From Atopobium minutum (lineage in GTDB: Bacteria > Actinomycetota > Coriobacteriia > Coriobacteriales > Atopobiaceae), in the NCBI GenBank assembly GCA_900105895.1, contig FNSH01000001.1, positions 1 through 64,000 on the forward strand: a stretch of 64,000 nt of DNA. Direction: 5' to 3'. The notes beneath the pieces are model-generated. The model was not told the origin of the DNA and searched no databases. It was given only the letters and a program-made list of their open reading frames with translations. The stretch's first letter is position 1. Each line of letters begins with the position of its first letter. Positions 50,180 through 59,432 of this stretch are shown in pieces. The position numbers and the translations under genes were made by a program.

Positions 50180-51333
50180 TACACCAGCTCCGAATAGCTT
50201 CCAAGGTAGCGGAACTCCTCACATACGTCACTCAAGCTGTTCATGAGCAGTGCAAACTGGGGAGCAGCAACGGGACATTCTATATCAAAGTAGAACATAA
50301 ACTCGAAGTCACGATCTGGGATGGGGCGACTTTCCAGCTTACAAATATTGATGTCCAGCGCATAAAATCGAGAAAGCACTTTGTACAACGTACCTGGTTC
50401 ATGGCCAACCACAAGCATAAGAGAACTGCGGTCCGCACCCGGATACACCTCAAGACCTTTGCTGATGCAGGCAAAGCGAGTGTAGTTGTTCCCTTTGTCC
50501 TGCACATTCTTTGCAAGGGTAACTAGGCCATACAGCTCGGCGCACCAGCGGCTCGAAAGAGCGGCGCTTGTGTTGTTTGGTGACTGAGCAACAAGCTGTG
50601 CTGCCATCGCGGTATTCTCGACAACATGGACGGTAATGGCTTTATGGGCGTCCAAAAATTCAGAAGACTGTGCAATTGCCTGGGGGTGACTATAGATATC
50701 GGTCACCTCTTCCATACGGGTGCCCGGCTTTGCCAAAACGCAATGATCCACCTTAAGGCGCAGTGTGCGGGCTATGTGGAAGTCGTATTTCATCATAAGG
50801 TCATATACCTGCGTGACCGAACCAGCGGTTGAATTTTCCAAAGGAATGACGCCATAGCGACTAAAGCCCATATCAACAGCGTTAAAAACGCCTTCAAAGG
50901 TGTTAAAGAAGGATATGTTGGGATGTCTAAAGAGCTTATCGGTGGCAACTTGAGAGTAGGCTCCTTCAACGCCTTGGCACGCCACAAGTGCTGTTTGTGG
51001 GAACAGGTCTGGCGTGTTGGCTTGGGCCGCTAAGATGCTATCGCCCAAAAGCGTATTGCTGGTGGGACCATCAAGCTGTGTATGTTCGGCTGCGCGGGCT
51101 GTTTCCATAAGGAGCGAGAAGAGGATTTGGCTTGAGCTTTTGAGCGCGTCAGGAACTTGTGAGGCTACATAGGCGAGCTTTGCACGCTCACGACTGGGGT
51201 CCAGTATGGGTAAGTTATGTGCAGCTTTATATGCTGATACCTCAGAAACACAGTGCATACGCTGCACAAATAGATCAATAATACTGTCATCAATCTCGTC
51301 TATGCGCTGACGAATGTCGGAAAGATCTTGCAT
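50179..51333 (-). CDS. pheA: Chorismate mutase/prephenate dehydratase (384 aa)
   Basis: A bifunctional P-protein for phenylalanine synthesis. The N-terminal chorismate mutase helix is IRQRIDEIDDSIIDLFVQRM. The dehydratase domain starts ACQGVEGAYSQVATDKLF near residue 112 and carries NSTAGSVTQVYDLM and the catalytic NNYTRFACIS. A C-terminal ACT domain (ESRPIPDRDFEFMFYFDIEC) gives feedback control by phenylalanine. Size is normal. The gene lies 7 bases after aroC. Confidence 0.94.
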   Translation of the reverse strand: MQDLSDIRQRIDEIDDSIIDLFVQRMHCVSEVSAYKAAHNLPILDPSRERAKLAYVASQVPDALKSSSQILFSLLMETARAAEHTQLDGPTSNTLLGDSILAAQANTPDLFPQTALVACQGVEGAYSQVATDKLFRHPNISFFNTFEGVFNAVDMGFSRYGVIPLENSTAGSVTQVYDLMMKYDFHIARTLRLKVDHCVLAKPGTRMEEVTDIYSHPQAIAQSSEFLDAHKAITVHVVENTAMAAQLVAQSPNNTSAALSSRWCAELYGLVTLAKNVQDKGNNYTRFACISKGLEVYPGADRSSLMLVVGHEPGTLYKVLSRFYALDINICKLESRPIPDRDFEFMFYFDIECPVAAPQFALLMNSLSDVCEEFRYLGSYSELV

Positions 51334-51340
51334 ACCAACC

Positions 51341-52549
51341 CTATTTCGTGTCTAAGTCTGTGTTTGAACGTGAGTCTAAATCCGTGTTTACATGTTTTTG
51401 AGTAGCAAGAGCCTTTGCAAATGAAGCATAGGTCTGCTGTGCTGGATAGGAAATAAGCTGATCTAACAGGGCAATACCCATGATAGCTTCTGCTACTGGA
51501 ACAGCGCGGGGAGCAATACAAGGATCATGGCGCCCAACCACAGCAAGGCGTGCGTTATGTTTTTGCTGCATATCCACAGAATCCTGCTCAAGACCAATGG
51601 AAGATGTTGGTTTAACGGCCATTCTAAACAGCAGGGGAGCGCCCGTAGTAAGGCCGCCCAGATTGCCGCCCGCATTATTGGTAAGAGGAGCAATAGTGTT
51701 TTGTTCCATGTGATAGGCATCATTGTGTTCAGAGCCGCGCATCAATGCTGCTTCAAAGCCTCGGCCAAATTCCAGTCCTTTTATGCCGCCAATGCCAAAC
51801 ACAATCCGTGCAATGGCGGATTCAATGCCATCAAACAGCGGTCCTCCTACACCTGCAGGCAACCCTGTAGCCACGCACTCAATAATGCCACCTACCGAGT
51901 CCTTATCATGGCGTGCTTGTGCAATGGCTTGCTGCATCTGTGCGCTGGCCTGATCATTCAAAACAGGAAAAGGACGTCCATCGTGAAGCGCTTGCATCTG
52001 CTGGTACAGCAGATGTCGAGAAGCGCTGTCGTTGTGATAGGCTGCAAAGTGCTCATCCGCAATACCGGCCACCTCACTGAGGTGAGCTGCAACAAAAATG
52101 TCATTGTGCTCAAGCATCTGGAGGGCAATACCACCGGCAATGCAAAGAGGCGCGGTCAGTCTGCCAGAAAAATGCCCACCGCCGGCCACATCTTGGAAGC
52201 CCAGCCATTTTTGCTGTGCGGGAAAGTCTGCATGACCAGGACGAGGAATGCGGACCAGCTCATCATAGTCTGCCGAGTGCGTATTGTTGTTTTTGATGAG
52301 TGCACAAAGAGGTGCGCCGCAGGTGTAGCCATCGGGATTAAGGCCAGACACAAAGTGAGGTGCATCTGCTTCCTTACGCGGCGTAGACCAAGCAGCTTGT
52401 CCCGGTGCGCGTCGCGCCATAAAGGCCGCTAATGCTTGTTGGTCAATATAAAACCCGGCAGGAAGACCCTCTATACATACGCCAATGGCATCGGAATGAG
52501 ACTGTCCAAACAGGTTGATACGCACGCTTGTGCCAAACGTAGATGCCAT
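51341..52549 (-). CDS. aroC: Chorismate synthase (402 aa)
   Basis: Makes chorismate from EPSP with reduced FMN. Signatures are FGQSHSDAIGVCIEGLPAGF, RRAPGQAAWSTPRKEAD, PRPGHADFPAQQKW and DSVGGIIECVATGLPAGVG, then GLEFGRGFEAALMRGSEHND. It is of family length with a C-terminal tail rich in Ser, Asn and Asp after residue 385. It follows aroA with one intervening base. Confidence 0.95.
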   Translation of the reverse strand: MASTFGTSVRINLFGQSHSDAIGVCIEGLPAGFYIDQQALAAFMARRAPGQAAWSTPRKEADAPHFVSGLNPDGYTCGAPLCALIKNNNTHSADYDELVRIPRPGHADFPAQQKWLGFQDVAGGGHFSGRLTAPLCIAGGIALQMLEHNDIFVAAHLSEVAGIADEHFAAYHNDSASRHLLYQQMQALHDGRPFPVLNDQASAQMQQAIAQARHDKDSVGGIIECVATGLPAGVGGPLFDGIESAIARIVFGIGGIKGLEFGRGFEAALMRGSEHNDAYHMEQNTIAPLTNNAGGNLGGLTTGAPLLFRMAVKPTSSIGLEQDSVDMQQKHNARLAVVGRHDPCIAPRAVPVAEAIMGIALLDQLISYPAQQTYASFAKALATQKHVNTDLDSRSNTDLDTK

Positions 52550-52550
52550 A

Positions 52551-53867
52551 TTATTCCTGTACCTCTTCTATCTTCTCAACAAGCCCGCCCAGTTGGGCAT
52601 AGTCCTCAAAGAAATGAGGATATGACTTAGTAACACAGTGTGCACCGCGAATAATAACGTCGCCCTCACAGCGTACGGCGGCAAGGGCGGCCATCATGGC
52701 AATGCGATGGTCATTGGAAGCATCCACCACGCCACCCTTGAGCTGCTCAACGCCTTCGATAACCAGTCCATCGTCCTGAATGTGGATGGTAGCACCAAGG
52801 GCACTCAGGCCCTGGCATACCGTTTGCAGGCGATCAGATTCCTTAAGCCGCAGGCGCCCCGCGCGCGTGAGCTGGGTAGTTCCCTTACCCAACGCTGCAA
52901 CGACGGCAAGGGGAGGAACCAGATCTGGAAAATCGGCAACGTCTAAGACACAGGCATCAATATGATCTGCCAGTGCCAGCGCGGATTTACCCTTACGAGA
53001 AATGCGTGCGCCAAAGCGGGCAAGTGCTGCCATGATGGAGCGATCACCCTGCGCGCTTGATAGATTGAGCTGGTTGACAGCAATGCCGTTACCGCCCAAA
53101 GCTGCGGCGCACAGCCAAAATGCCGCATTGGACCAGTCTCCTTCTACATACGCTGTCTGCGGTGAACTATACCGAGCAGAGCCATCAACCGTATAAATGG
53201 TGACCTTCTGATCAAATTCAACGGTGCGCTCTGTGTATACGGGTACGCCAAACTGCTGCATGGCATTGATGGTAAGTTGGATATACGGACGAGATTCTAC
53301 GGGTTCTGTAACCACAACCTGCAAGGTGTCCGATAAGAGCGGGGCAGCCATAAGCAGGCCGCTGACATATTGAGAAGATACATTGCCAGGCATTCTAAAA
53401 ATACCTGCATGCATAGCACCAGAAACCATCATGGGTACCGTGCCTTGCGGAGTTATTTGAGCACCAGATGCAATGAGCTGTTCATATAAAGGAGAGAGCG
53501 GCCGTTGCGGCAGTTTGCCGCCCATGGAAAGAGCTGCCTTAGTACCAAGAGCACAGATTACTGGAAGTAAAAAGCGCAGGGTGGAACCGGATTCACGACA
53601 ATCAAGTTTTGCACGAGGCATCCAAAAGTGACGTCCACGCTGCTTGATGGGCACAACCCTAAAGCCCGTTTGTGTTCGAGTAATGTGTGCGCCCAGCTCC
53701 CGTAGGCAGTCTACCGTTGCCATGATGTCGGCGCTTGTTGTATCGCATTCAAGATTGCAGGGCTTATCGGCAAGAGCTGCGCAAATGAGCAAGCGGTGGG
53801 CAACCGATTTGGATGAGATTGCGTTCACAGAGCCGCTGAGCTCATGCGGGGTAATTTTGACGTCCAT
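52551..53867 (-). CDS. aroA: 3-phosphoshikimate 1-carboxyvinyltransferase (EPSP synthase, 438 aa)
   Basis: Joins PEP to shikimate 3-phosphate. I prefer the ATG at 53867 because AAAGGAG overlaps the end of aroB at fitting distance; the longer frame to 53915 would begin inside aroB. Landmarks are NAISSKSVAHRLLICAALAD, ESGSTLRFLLPVICALG, GNVSSQYVSGLLMAAPLL and RLKESDRLQTVCQGL. The PEP-binding Gly-rich segment near residue 80 reads LSMGGKLPQRPL rather than the glyphosate-sensitive NAGTAMRP-like pattern, so its herbicide class cannot be judged by that motif alone. Confidence 0.93.
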   Translation of the reverse strand: MDVKITPHELSGSVNAISSKSVAHRLLICAALADKPCNLECDTTSADIMATVDCLRELGAHITRTQTGFRVVPIKQRGRHFWMPRAKLDCRESGSTLRFLLPVICALGTKAALSMGGKLPQRPLSPLYEQLIASGAQITPQGTVPMMVSGAMHAGIFRMPGNVSSQYVSGLLMAAPLLSDTLQVVVTEPVESRPYIQLTINAMQQFGVPVYTERTVEFDQKVTIYTVDGSARYSSPQTAYVEGDWSNAAFWLCAAALGGNGIAVNQLNLSSAQGDRSIMAALARFGARISRKGKSALALADHIDACVLDVADFPDLVPPLAVVAALGKGTTQLTRAGRLRLKESDRLQTVCQGLSALGATIHIQDDGLVIEGVEQLKGGVVDASNDHRIAMMAALAAVRCEGDVIIRGAHCVTKSYPHFFEDYAQLGGLVEKIEEVQE

Positions 53868-53877
53868 CATACTCCTT

Positions 53878-54975
53878 TTATTTGCTACAGCCGGCTTTGC
53901 CGCAGCCTGCGTCAATAAGGTCTTGTAACTGGGTGAGGGAAATTGGTTTTATTTCTACAGCACCAATGGTGGTAGGTACGATGAGGTTAACGCTTTGAGC
54001 GAGACGTTTTTTGTCATGGGTAGCATATTCAAAGAGGGTTGCGTGATCAACGTCTGTGTTAGTGGGCAGACCATGTGCTTGGATGATTTGTGTAATGGGT
54101 TGAAGCAAATAAGGATCGCACCAGCCCAGCTTGGCAGCGCCGCGCACCAGGCAGCACAGGCCAATGGCAACACTGCTGCCGTGACCAAGACTAAAGTTAC
54201 TTGCTGCTTCAACGGCATGGCCTATGGTATGGCCAAGGTTAAGCGTTTGACGCATACCCTGTTCCGTCTCATCCGCCTGCACAATATCGCGCTTGATCTG
54301 CACGTTGCGCACAATAATATCTATTAGCGCTTGCGTGTTGTAATCAGAACCAAGCAAAGGTTTGCTCATCAGCCGATCAAACATTGCTCTATCCGCTAGC
54401 ACGGCATGTTTGATAATCTCGGCGGTGCTATCACGAAACAGTTCAGGCGCTATGGTTGCCAGAACATCAACATCTGCAACGACTGCCTGTGGCTGCAAAA
54501 AAGCGCCCGCAAGATTTTTACCGGCCTGCAGATCAACTGCGGTTTTGCCGCCCACAGAAGAATCGACCATGGCAAGCAGCGAGGTGGGCACCTGCACAAC
54601 GTCTATGCCGCGCAAATACAGGGCTGCACACAGGCCAGCTATGTCTCCGACCACACCGCCGCCCAAGGCAACTATTACATCCTTGCGAGAAAGCTGCGCC
54701 GCAGCAATGCTCTCCAACAGGTCAGATAAGGTGCCAAAATGCTTGGACTTCTCGCCAGCTTCAAACGCTGCCGAGAAAACCGTGTAGCCTGCCTGCGTAA
54801 GCGCATCGCTTACCTTTTTTAAATATAGGGGTCCGACCGTGCTGTCGGTGATTACAAACGCCCGCGTACCGCCATTGACCTCGCGCGTAATGGTGCCCAG
54901 CTGCGCAAGAAGTCCCGAACCCACAAAAACGTTGTAGCGTGCCGATGGGGTAGTGACCGTAACCGTAGTATTCAT
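53878..54975 (-). CDS. aroB: 3-dehydroquinate synthase (365 aa)
   Basis: Second step of the shikimate pathway, an NAD and metal enzyme. Motifs are GGGVVGDIAGLCAALYLRG near residue 105, QVPTSLLAMVDSSVGGKTAV near residue 130 with KNLAGAF, RDSTAEIIKHAVL with the metal-binding Glu, and LNLGHTIGHAVEAA near residue 247. The ATG overlaps the tyrA stop as ATGA. The C-terminus ends GCGKAGCSK, with two Cys near the end that are unusual for the family. Confidence 0.95.
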   Translation of the reverse strand: MNTTVTVTTPSARYNVFVGSGLLAQLGTITREVNGGTRAFVITDSTVGPLYLKKVSDALTQAGYTVFSAAFEAGEKSKHFGTLSDLLESIAAAQLSRKDVIVALGGGVVGDIAGLCAALYLRGIDVVQVPTSLLAMVDSSVGGKTAVDLQAGKNLAGAFLQPQAVVADVDVLATIAPELFRDSTAEIIKHAVLADRAMFDRLMSKPLLGSDYNTQALIDIIVRNVQIKRDIVQADETEQGMRQTLNLGHTIGHAVEAASNFSLGHGSSVAIGLCCLVRGAAKLGWCDPYLLQPITQIIQAHGLPTNTDVDHATLFEYATHDKKRLAQSVNLIVPTTIGAVEIKPISLTQLQDLIDAGCGKAGCSK

Positions 54976-55829
54976 CGAGCCTCAGCTTCCTTTTTAAGAC
55001 GGTCGCCCTCTTCCAGCAGTGCATGCAGCGTATGAGCATCATTGGTGTCAAGGGCATCTTTGTAGGCCTGTAAGTTTTGGATAAGGGTGCCTATCTCTGC
55101 GGAGAGCTTGTCTGCATTATCTAAGAACAGCTCGGTCCACATGGTTGCATTCAGGCGAGCTACGCGCGTTAAATCCTTATACGATCCTGCCGAGAAGCCC
55201 TTGTGAGCTTGAGCAGCAGGACTTTTGACGTAAGCGTTGGACACCACGTGAGCAAGCTGGCTGGTGTAGGCAATTTGTTCATCATGAAATTCTGGCGTTG
55301 CACAGGTAAAGGAGGCAAATCCACAGGGTTCAAGCAGTAGACGCAAGCGTCCGAGCAACTCTGAGGTACCTGGGTAGTTCTCGGGTAAACAGACTACCAG
55401 CGGCGCATTGACAAACAGGCTTGCTCGAGCATGGCCATAGCCAGAAAATTGAGTTCCGGCCATGGGATGGCAACCTATAAAGGTCCAGCTGTGCTCTGCC
55501 GCGATGTTAGTACATGCTTGGCACAAAGCACGTTTTACACCAGCAGTGTCTATGACCAAGGCATCAGCTGCAATGCTGGCCGCATGAGCCTCAAGCCAAC
55601 GCTTGCATACGTCAGGATAACCTGCCAGCACAATAAGCTCACAGGCTCCAATGGTTGTGTCGTCAAGTGTGCCAGCAACGCCATCCGCCTGTGCTTTGTG
55701 CATACTAGAGCTAGCTACATCATAGGCATACACGGTGTATCCACCGCGTATAAAGGCCTTTGCAAATGAACCACCAATTAAACCAAGGCTTAAAACGCCT
55801 ACGGTATGCGTGTTAGAACTCTGCGTCAT
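54972..55829 (-). CDS. tyrA: Prephenate dehydrogenase (285 aa)
   Basis: Makes 4-hydroxyphenylpyruvate for tyrosine. The NAD-binding loop is VLSLGLIGGSFAKAFIRGGY. HPMAGTQFSGYGHARA with the catalytic His and DEQIAYTSQLAHVVSNA with the second active-site His confirm the family. I chose the ATG at 55829, which starts the fold; the longer frame to 55964 enters the tRNA promoter area. It is the first gene of the aro operon. No ACT domain is present, so feedback control differs from larger TyrA proteins. Confidence 0.92.
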   Translation of the reverse strand: MTQSSNTHTVGVLSLGLIGGSFAKAFIRGGYTVYAYDVASSSMHKAQADGVAGTLDDTTIGACELIVLAGYPDVCKRWLEAHAASIAADALVIDTAGVKRALCQACTNIAAEHSWTFIGCHPMAGTQFSGYGHARASLFVNAPLVVCLPENYPGTSELLGRLRLLLEPCGFASFTCATPEFHDEQIAYTSQLAHVVSNAYVKSPAAQAHKGFSAGSYKDLTRVARLNATMWTELFLDNADKLSAEIGTLIQNLQAYKDALDTNDAHTLHALLEEGDRLKKEAEAR

Positions 55830-55956
55830 CTGTTCTCTATCTGTAAAACGTATCGTATAGGTATCAAATAATACTACGTATTTTAAGCTCAATTGTTGTG
55901 GTATAGATATCGTACATGTTGGTGTAACATTTATCGGGTTATACTGGTACGTACAT

Positions 55957-56033
55957 GCCCTCATAGCTCAGTGGATTAGAGCGTTCGCCTCCGGAGCGAA
56001 AGGCCGTGGGTTCGATCCCCACTGAGGGCACCA
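55957..56033 (+). tRNA. tRNA-Arg (anticodon CCG)
   Basis: A complete cloverleaf: acceptor GCCCTCA pairs with TGAGGGC, D arm GCTC/GAGC, anticodon arm TTCGC/GCGAA around CTCCGGA (anticodon CCG), T arm GTGGG/CCCAC around TTCGATC, and an encoded CCA end. TATACT at 55940-55945 with TTGGTG upstream at 15 bp spacing is a possible promoter. It reads CGG codons. Confidence 0.97.
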
Positions 56034-56059
56034 TTTGCTTGGTCTGCTGGAGGACTCAC

Positions 56060-57259
56060 GTGATTTGCCCTTATTGTGGCACGCATATTGCTAATGGTTC
56101 GTCGGTGTGTCCGGCCTGCCACTCTACCTTGGATCTCACCATGAGTATCCCCAAGCTTGACGGTACGTATTGCAAGACCTGTGGAGCGCTGGTTCCAGAT
56201 GGTGTACAGGCTTGTCCTTCTTGCGGTATGCCTGTCGAGCACAAGAAATCTGTGAAAAAGCTTCCATCACTGCCGCCCGATACATCTGTCGATAAGCCCG
56301 TGCGTAACCAAACGCGCAATGCTGCATCGGATTCTGATGTAGCAGCGCCAGCTGATGTTGCTTCTTTGCTGGCAGATCTGCCTTCATTAGAGCAGTCAAC
56401 CCCGCCTCAACCACAAGCCTCACATACTTTGCAGCCACAGGATATTCCATCCTTGGATGACATGTTGGAGGAACCTGATGATGTAGACGATCAAAGCAAT
56501 GATCAGGCTGATGATTCATCGGACTGCGAGGCAGAGCAAACGCATGCTATTCCTCGTATTGCAAGCGCGCTTCCTGCAAATTCCAACAACGGTTATGCCT
56601 TTGAAAATCTCCCGAGCGTACGTACCGTTGTTACTGCTGCTATAGCTTCACTTTTGTTAGTGGGCTGCGCGGTGTTGTACCTTACACATCCCTGGGCGCC
56701 ACAGGGATCTTCTGCGCAAAACACAACACAGATGGATACCTCTAAGGCAGGATTTCCTGGTGTTAAAGAAAAGCTTACAGGGCAGGATTCAGATACCACG
56801 CCCACAACGCAGGTGGAATCAGGTGACGAGCAAACCTACAAGAAGCTGGTTGAAGCGTATAAAAAGCTGGGCGATCTTGCTCAAAAAACCGATGAGAACG
56901 TTGAGTCATTCAGCTCTATAGCGTTTGGTTCTGACTCTGATGCTCGTGCAAAAGCAGCGGATGAGGCAAAGTCTCTTTCATATCAAACCAGCAATTTGAT
57001 TACAGAAATTCAGTCACTGGACACCACTACAGGTACCTATGTAACGCAGATCAATCATATGGCTACCTTAGGGAATTATCTGCGTAATAGATTGGATATT
57101 ATCAACAAGGCGTGGAAGAAAGTCTTGGCGTCAGATAATCCGTCTTCCGATAAATCCGACATCATGTCGATTCTTCGTTCATCGCAAAATGGCTCAAGCC
57201 AAGAGGCCTACAAGTCACTCTTTGAGCAAAACTATGAAAGTTGGAATCCAGAATCATAA
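56060..57259 (+). CDS. Zinc-ribbon membrane protein (399 aa)
   Basis: I chose the GTG at 56060, preceded by GGAGG; the open frame extends upstream into the tRNA gene, which rules it out. Two zinc ribbons are at the N-terminus: CPYCGTHIANGSSVCPACHS and CKTCGALVPDGVQACPSCGM. An acidic, Gln/Asp/Ser-rich linker follows, then one membrane helix (VTAAIASLLLVGCAVLYLTH, near residue 200-220) and an outer domain of about 180 residues with helical repeats around a KKLVEAYKKLGDLAQ segment. It resembles YrvD/YvlB-like or zinc-ribbon signalling proteins of Actinobacteria. Function unknown. Confidence 0.75.
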   Translation: MICPYCGTHIANGSSVCPACHSTLDLTMSIPKLDGTYCKTCGALVPDGVQACPSCGMPVEHKKSVKKLPSLPPDTSVDKPVRNQTRNAASDSDVAAPADVASLLADLPSLEQSTPPQPQASHTLQPQDIPSLDDMLEEPDDVDDQSNDQADDSSDCEAEQTHAIPRIASALPANSNNGYAFENLPSVRTVVTAAIASLLLVGCAVLYLTHPWAPQGSSAQNTTQMDTSKAGFPGVKEKLTGQDSDTTPTTQVESGDEQTYKKLVEAYKKLGDLAQKTDENVESFSSIAFGSDSDARAKAADEAKSLSYQTSNLITEIQSLDTTTGTYVTQINHMATLGNYLRNRLDIINKAWKKVLASDNPSSDKSDIMSILRSSQNGSSQEAYKSLFEQNYESWNPES

Positions 57260-57339
57260 GCTGACGTTCTGCTCAAACTGTGAACCGTTTTATGTGCTGG
57301 TAAACTAATTCAGATAGACAAAATGAAGAAAGGTACCAA

Positions 57340-57888
57340 ATGAGTTTTCTTGGAGATCCATTGCATACACCCCAGTACACAATCGCTGGTGATGAGGTTG
57401 CAGTATTTACCACGAGCAAAGGCGTAATCCGCGTTAAGCTCGATGGTGAAGGTGCCCCTATTCATGTGGGAAACCTTTGTGAGTTGGCAGAGTCTGGCTT
57501 TTATGATGATCTCAAGTTTCATCGCTATGTTCCAGGTTTTGTTATCCAGGGCGGTTGCCCCAACACCCGTGATCTTAGCAGTGAGGAAGTAGCTGCTGGT
57601 AAATCCGGTGAGTTTGGTATGCCTGGCACGGGTGGTCCTGGTTATTGCATCAAGCATGAGTATGATACAAATCCTCGTAACAGCCATGAGGATGGCGCCT
57701 TGGCCATGGCTCGTTCTATGATGCCTGATTCCGCTGGTTCTCAATTCTACTTTTGCTTGGGCCCCCAACATAATTTAGATAACGGGTACACTGTTTTTGG
57801 TCAAACAATCGATGGATTTGATGTCATTGCTGCTTTGCGTGCAGGAGATGTCATTGAGTCTGTTCGTATTGAACACGACAAGGCATAG
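57340..57888 (+). CDS. Cyclophilin-type peptidyl-prolyl cis-trans isomerase (182 aa)
   Basis: Folding catalyst of the cyclophilin fold. The active-site stretch is DDLKFHRYVPGFVIQGGCP, with the catalytic Arg in FHR, then MARSMMPDSAGSQFYFCLGP and LDNGYTVFGQTIDGFDVI, all canonical. No signal peptide is present, so it acts in the cytoplasm. A GAAAGG site precedes the ATG. Between residues 65 and 95 is an insertion (DLSSEEVAAGKSGEFGMPGT) relative to short bacterial cyclophilins. Confidence 0.93.
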   Translation: MSFLGDPLHTPQYTIAGDEVAVFTTSKGVIRVKLDGEGAPIHVGNLCELAESGFYDDLKFHRYVPGFVIQGGCPNTRDLSSEEVAAGKSGEFGMPGTGGPGYCIKHEYDTNPRNSHEDGALAMARSMMPDSAGSQFYFCLGPQHNLDNGYTVFGQTIDGFDVIAALRAGDVIESVRIEHDKA

Positions 57889-57928
57889 CGCTCTATCCTT
57901 GTTTTTGTAGCATAATCGAAGGAGCAAT

Positions 57929-59365
57929 ATGGATCAGCAAGCATTCGAAGCAGCACGTACTGCATATCAGCGTGGAGATTGGTCTTCTGTTGTATTTGCA
58001 ATGGCAGCTGTTAAGGATCCGGGTGAGCTGTTTGGTGCAGCGGATCACCTTAAGGGCAATTCGCTCATGAAGCTGGGTCGTTTTGATGAGGCTGCCCAGG
58101 CATATTCTGATGCCCTGCGCGATGAAGCATATGGTAAGCGTGGTGCCTTGCTGTGCAATCAAGGACGTGCTTTGTTGGCTGCTGGACGCAGTCAAGAGGC
58201 AGTAGAGGTCTTGACCAATGCTTTGCAAGATCCTGACTATGCTACTCCGTATAAAGCACAGGTAGCACTGGGTGCAGCACAGCTTGCTTTGGGCAATGTT
58301 CGTGATGCTGGTATTGCATACCGTAACGCTGCAATTGACGAGACAAACCCCAACCCTGCAAGTGCACTTACCAGTTTGGGTGGCTGCTTTATGCAGCTTG
58401 GTCGTCCCATTGATGCCGTAGAGGCATATCGTACGGCTCTTGATTTTTCTACACCCATGGTCAATCAAAATGCAATCTATGCTCAGCTCGGTGATGCATA
58501 CGTTGCTGCCAATCGCATGTCTGAGGCTCTCGATGCCTTTGGTCATGCTCTTGCAGATGGAAGCTATGAGCTTACAAATGAACAGCAAGCAGCATATGCT
58601 GCTGCTCAGAAGGCTATGATCGCGTTTGTTGGCAACCAGCCTTCGGAAACCGATGCATTTTTGGAGGCAGCTGGCTATGCCGGCACCGGCTCCTATGATC
58701 CGCTAGATCCTTTGGGCAAATCGGGCGAGATGATCCCTTCTCCCGAGGATACTGGTTTCTTCTCGGTAAGCGAGTCCGATCTTATCGAGGCAGAAAAGGG
58801 TAATCGTAAGGTGCGTCGTAAGCATAGGCATATTGGGCGCAAGATTTTTATCACCCTGTTTATCATACTGCTCTTGCTTGCCGCTGCGGGTGGTGCGGCC
58901 TTCTATAAAGGCTATGGCTATCCTACGCAGGAAACGGTTGCTACGCAGCTCTTTGAATCTGTCTCTAATGCTGGCCAAGCAAACCAGTATTTCAGCAGTT
59001 CACTTTCTGCAGAACAACAGGCAGAGATTATTTCGAGCTTGCCCGTGGGTGCCAAAGTTTCCATTGGCGGCGTGGATCGCTCCATAAGCTCTTCTAAGGT
59101 GTACGTTACCGCAACCCTTGCTCAGGGTGGTACCCAGGACTATACCGTTGATCTTATCCGTGACGGTATTTCTTGGAAGGTAACTGCCGTGAGTGCTAGC
59201 TATGCTTCTCAAGCAAGCAATGGTAACAACATTGCCACCAGCTCCAGCACCGATGCTGCTACGTCTGCTACCAAAGAGACAGATACTGCTTCTACTTCTG
59301 CAGCAAGCACCGAGGCAACAGGAGCTGATAGTGCAAATACTCAGGCATCAAGCTCCAACAAGTAG
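57929..59365 (+). CDS. TPR-repeat membrane protein (478 aa)
   Basis: Residues 1 to about 240 hold tandem TPR-like helical pairs, for example NSLMKLGRFDEAAQAYSDAL, GRALLAAGRSQEAVEVLTNA and GDAYVAANRMSEALDAFGHA. A basic stretch (RKVRRKHRHIGRK) precedes one membrane helix (IFITLFIILLLLAAAGGAAF, residues about 300-325). The rest is outside and contains VGAKVSIGGVDRSISSSKV and a Ser/Thr/Ala-rich tail. The gene lies just before mreB in the same direction with GGAG spacing, so it may help organise wall synthesis. Function inferred from context only. Confidence 0.75.
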   Translation: MDQQAFEAARTAYQRGDWSSVVFAMAAVKDPGELFGAADHLKGNSLMKLGRFDEAAQAYSDALRDEAYGKRGALLCNQGRALLAAGRSQEAVEVLTNALQDPDYATPYKAQVALGAAQLALGNVRDAGIAYRNAAIDETNPNPASALTSLGGCFMQLGRPIDAVEAYRTALDFSTPMVNQNAIYAQLGDAYVAANRMSEALDAFGHALADGSYELTNEQQAAYAAAQKAMIAFVGNQPSETDAFLEAAGYAGTGSYDPLDPLGKSGEMIPSPEDTGFFSVSESDLIEAEKGNRKVRRKHRHIGRKIFITLFIILLLLAAAGGAAFYKGYGYPTQETVATQLFESVSNAGQANQYFSSSLSAEQQAEIISSLPVGAKVSIGGVDRSISSSKVYVTATLAQGGTQDYTVDLIRDGISWKVTAVSASYASQASNGNNIATSSSTDAATSATKETDTASTSAASTEATGADSANTQASSSNK

Positions 59366-59432
59366 TAAAGTTGTATTGCCTGTAGCTTTAGGGCAATTAC
59401 GTTTGTAAAATACGTCTGAAGGATACAACGAC

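Noticed and set aside
51527..52432. A 301-codon plus-strand frame opposite aroC
   Set aside because: aroC is complete with all motifs on the minus strand; the opposite frame has no family features.
56006..56059. ATG start of the zinc-ribbon gene inside the tRNA
   Set aside because: It overlaps the 3' half of tRNA-Arg. The GTG at 56060 follows GGAGG and starts right before the first zinc ribbon.
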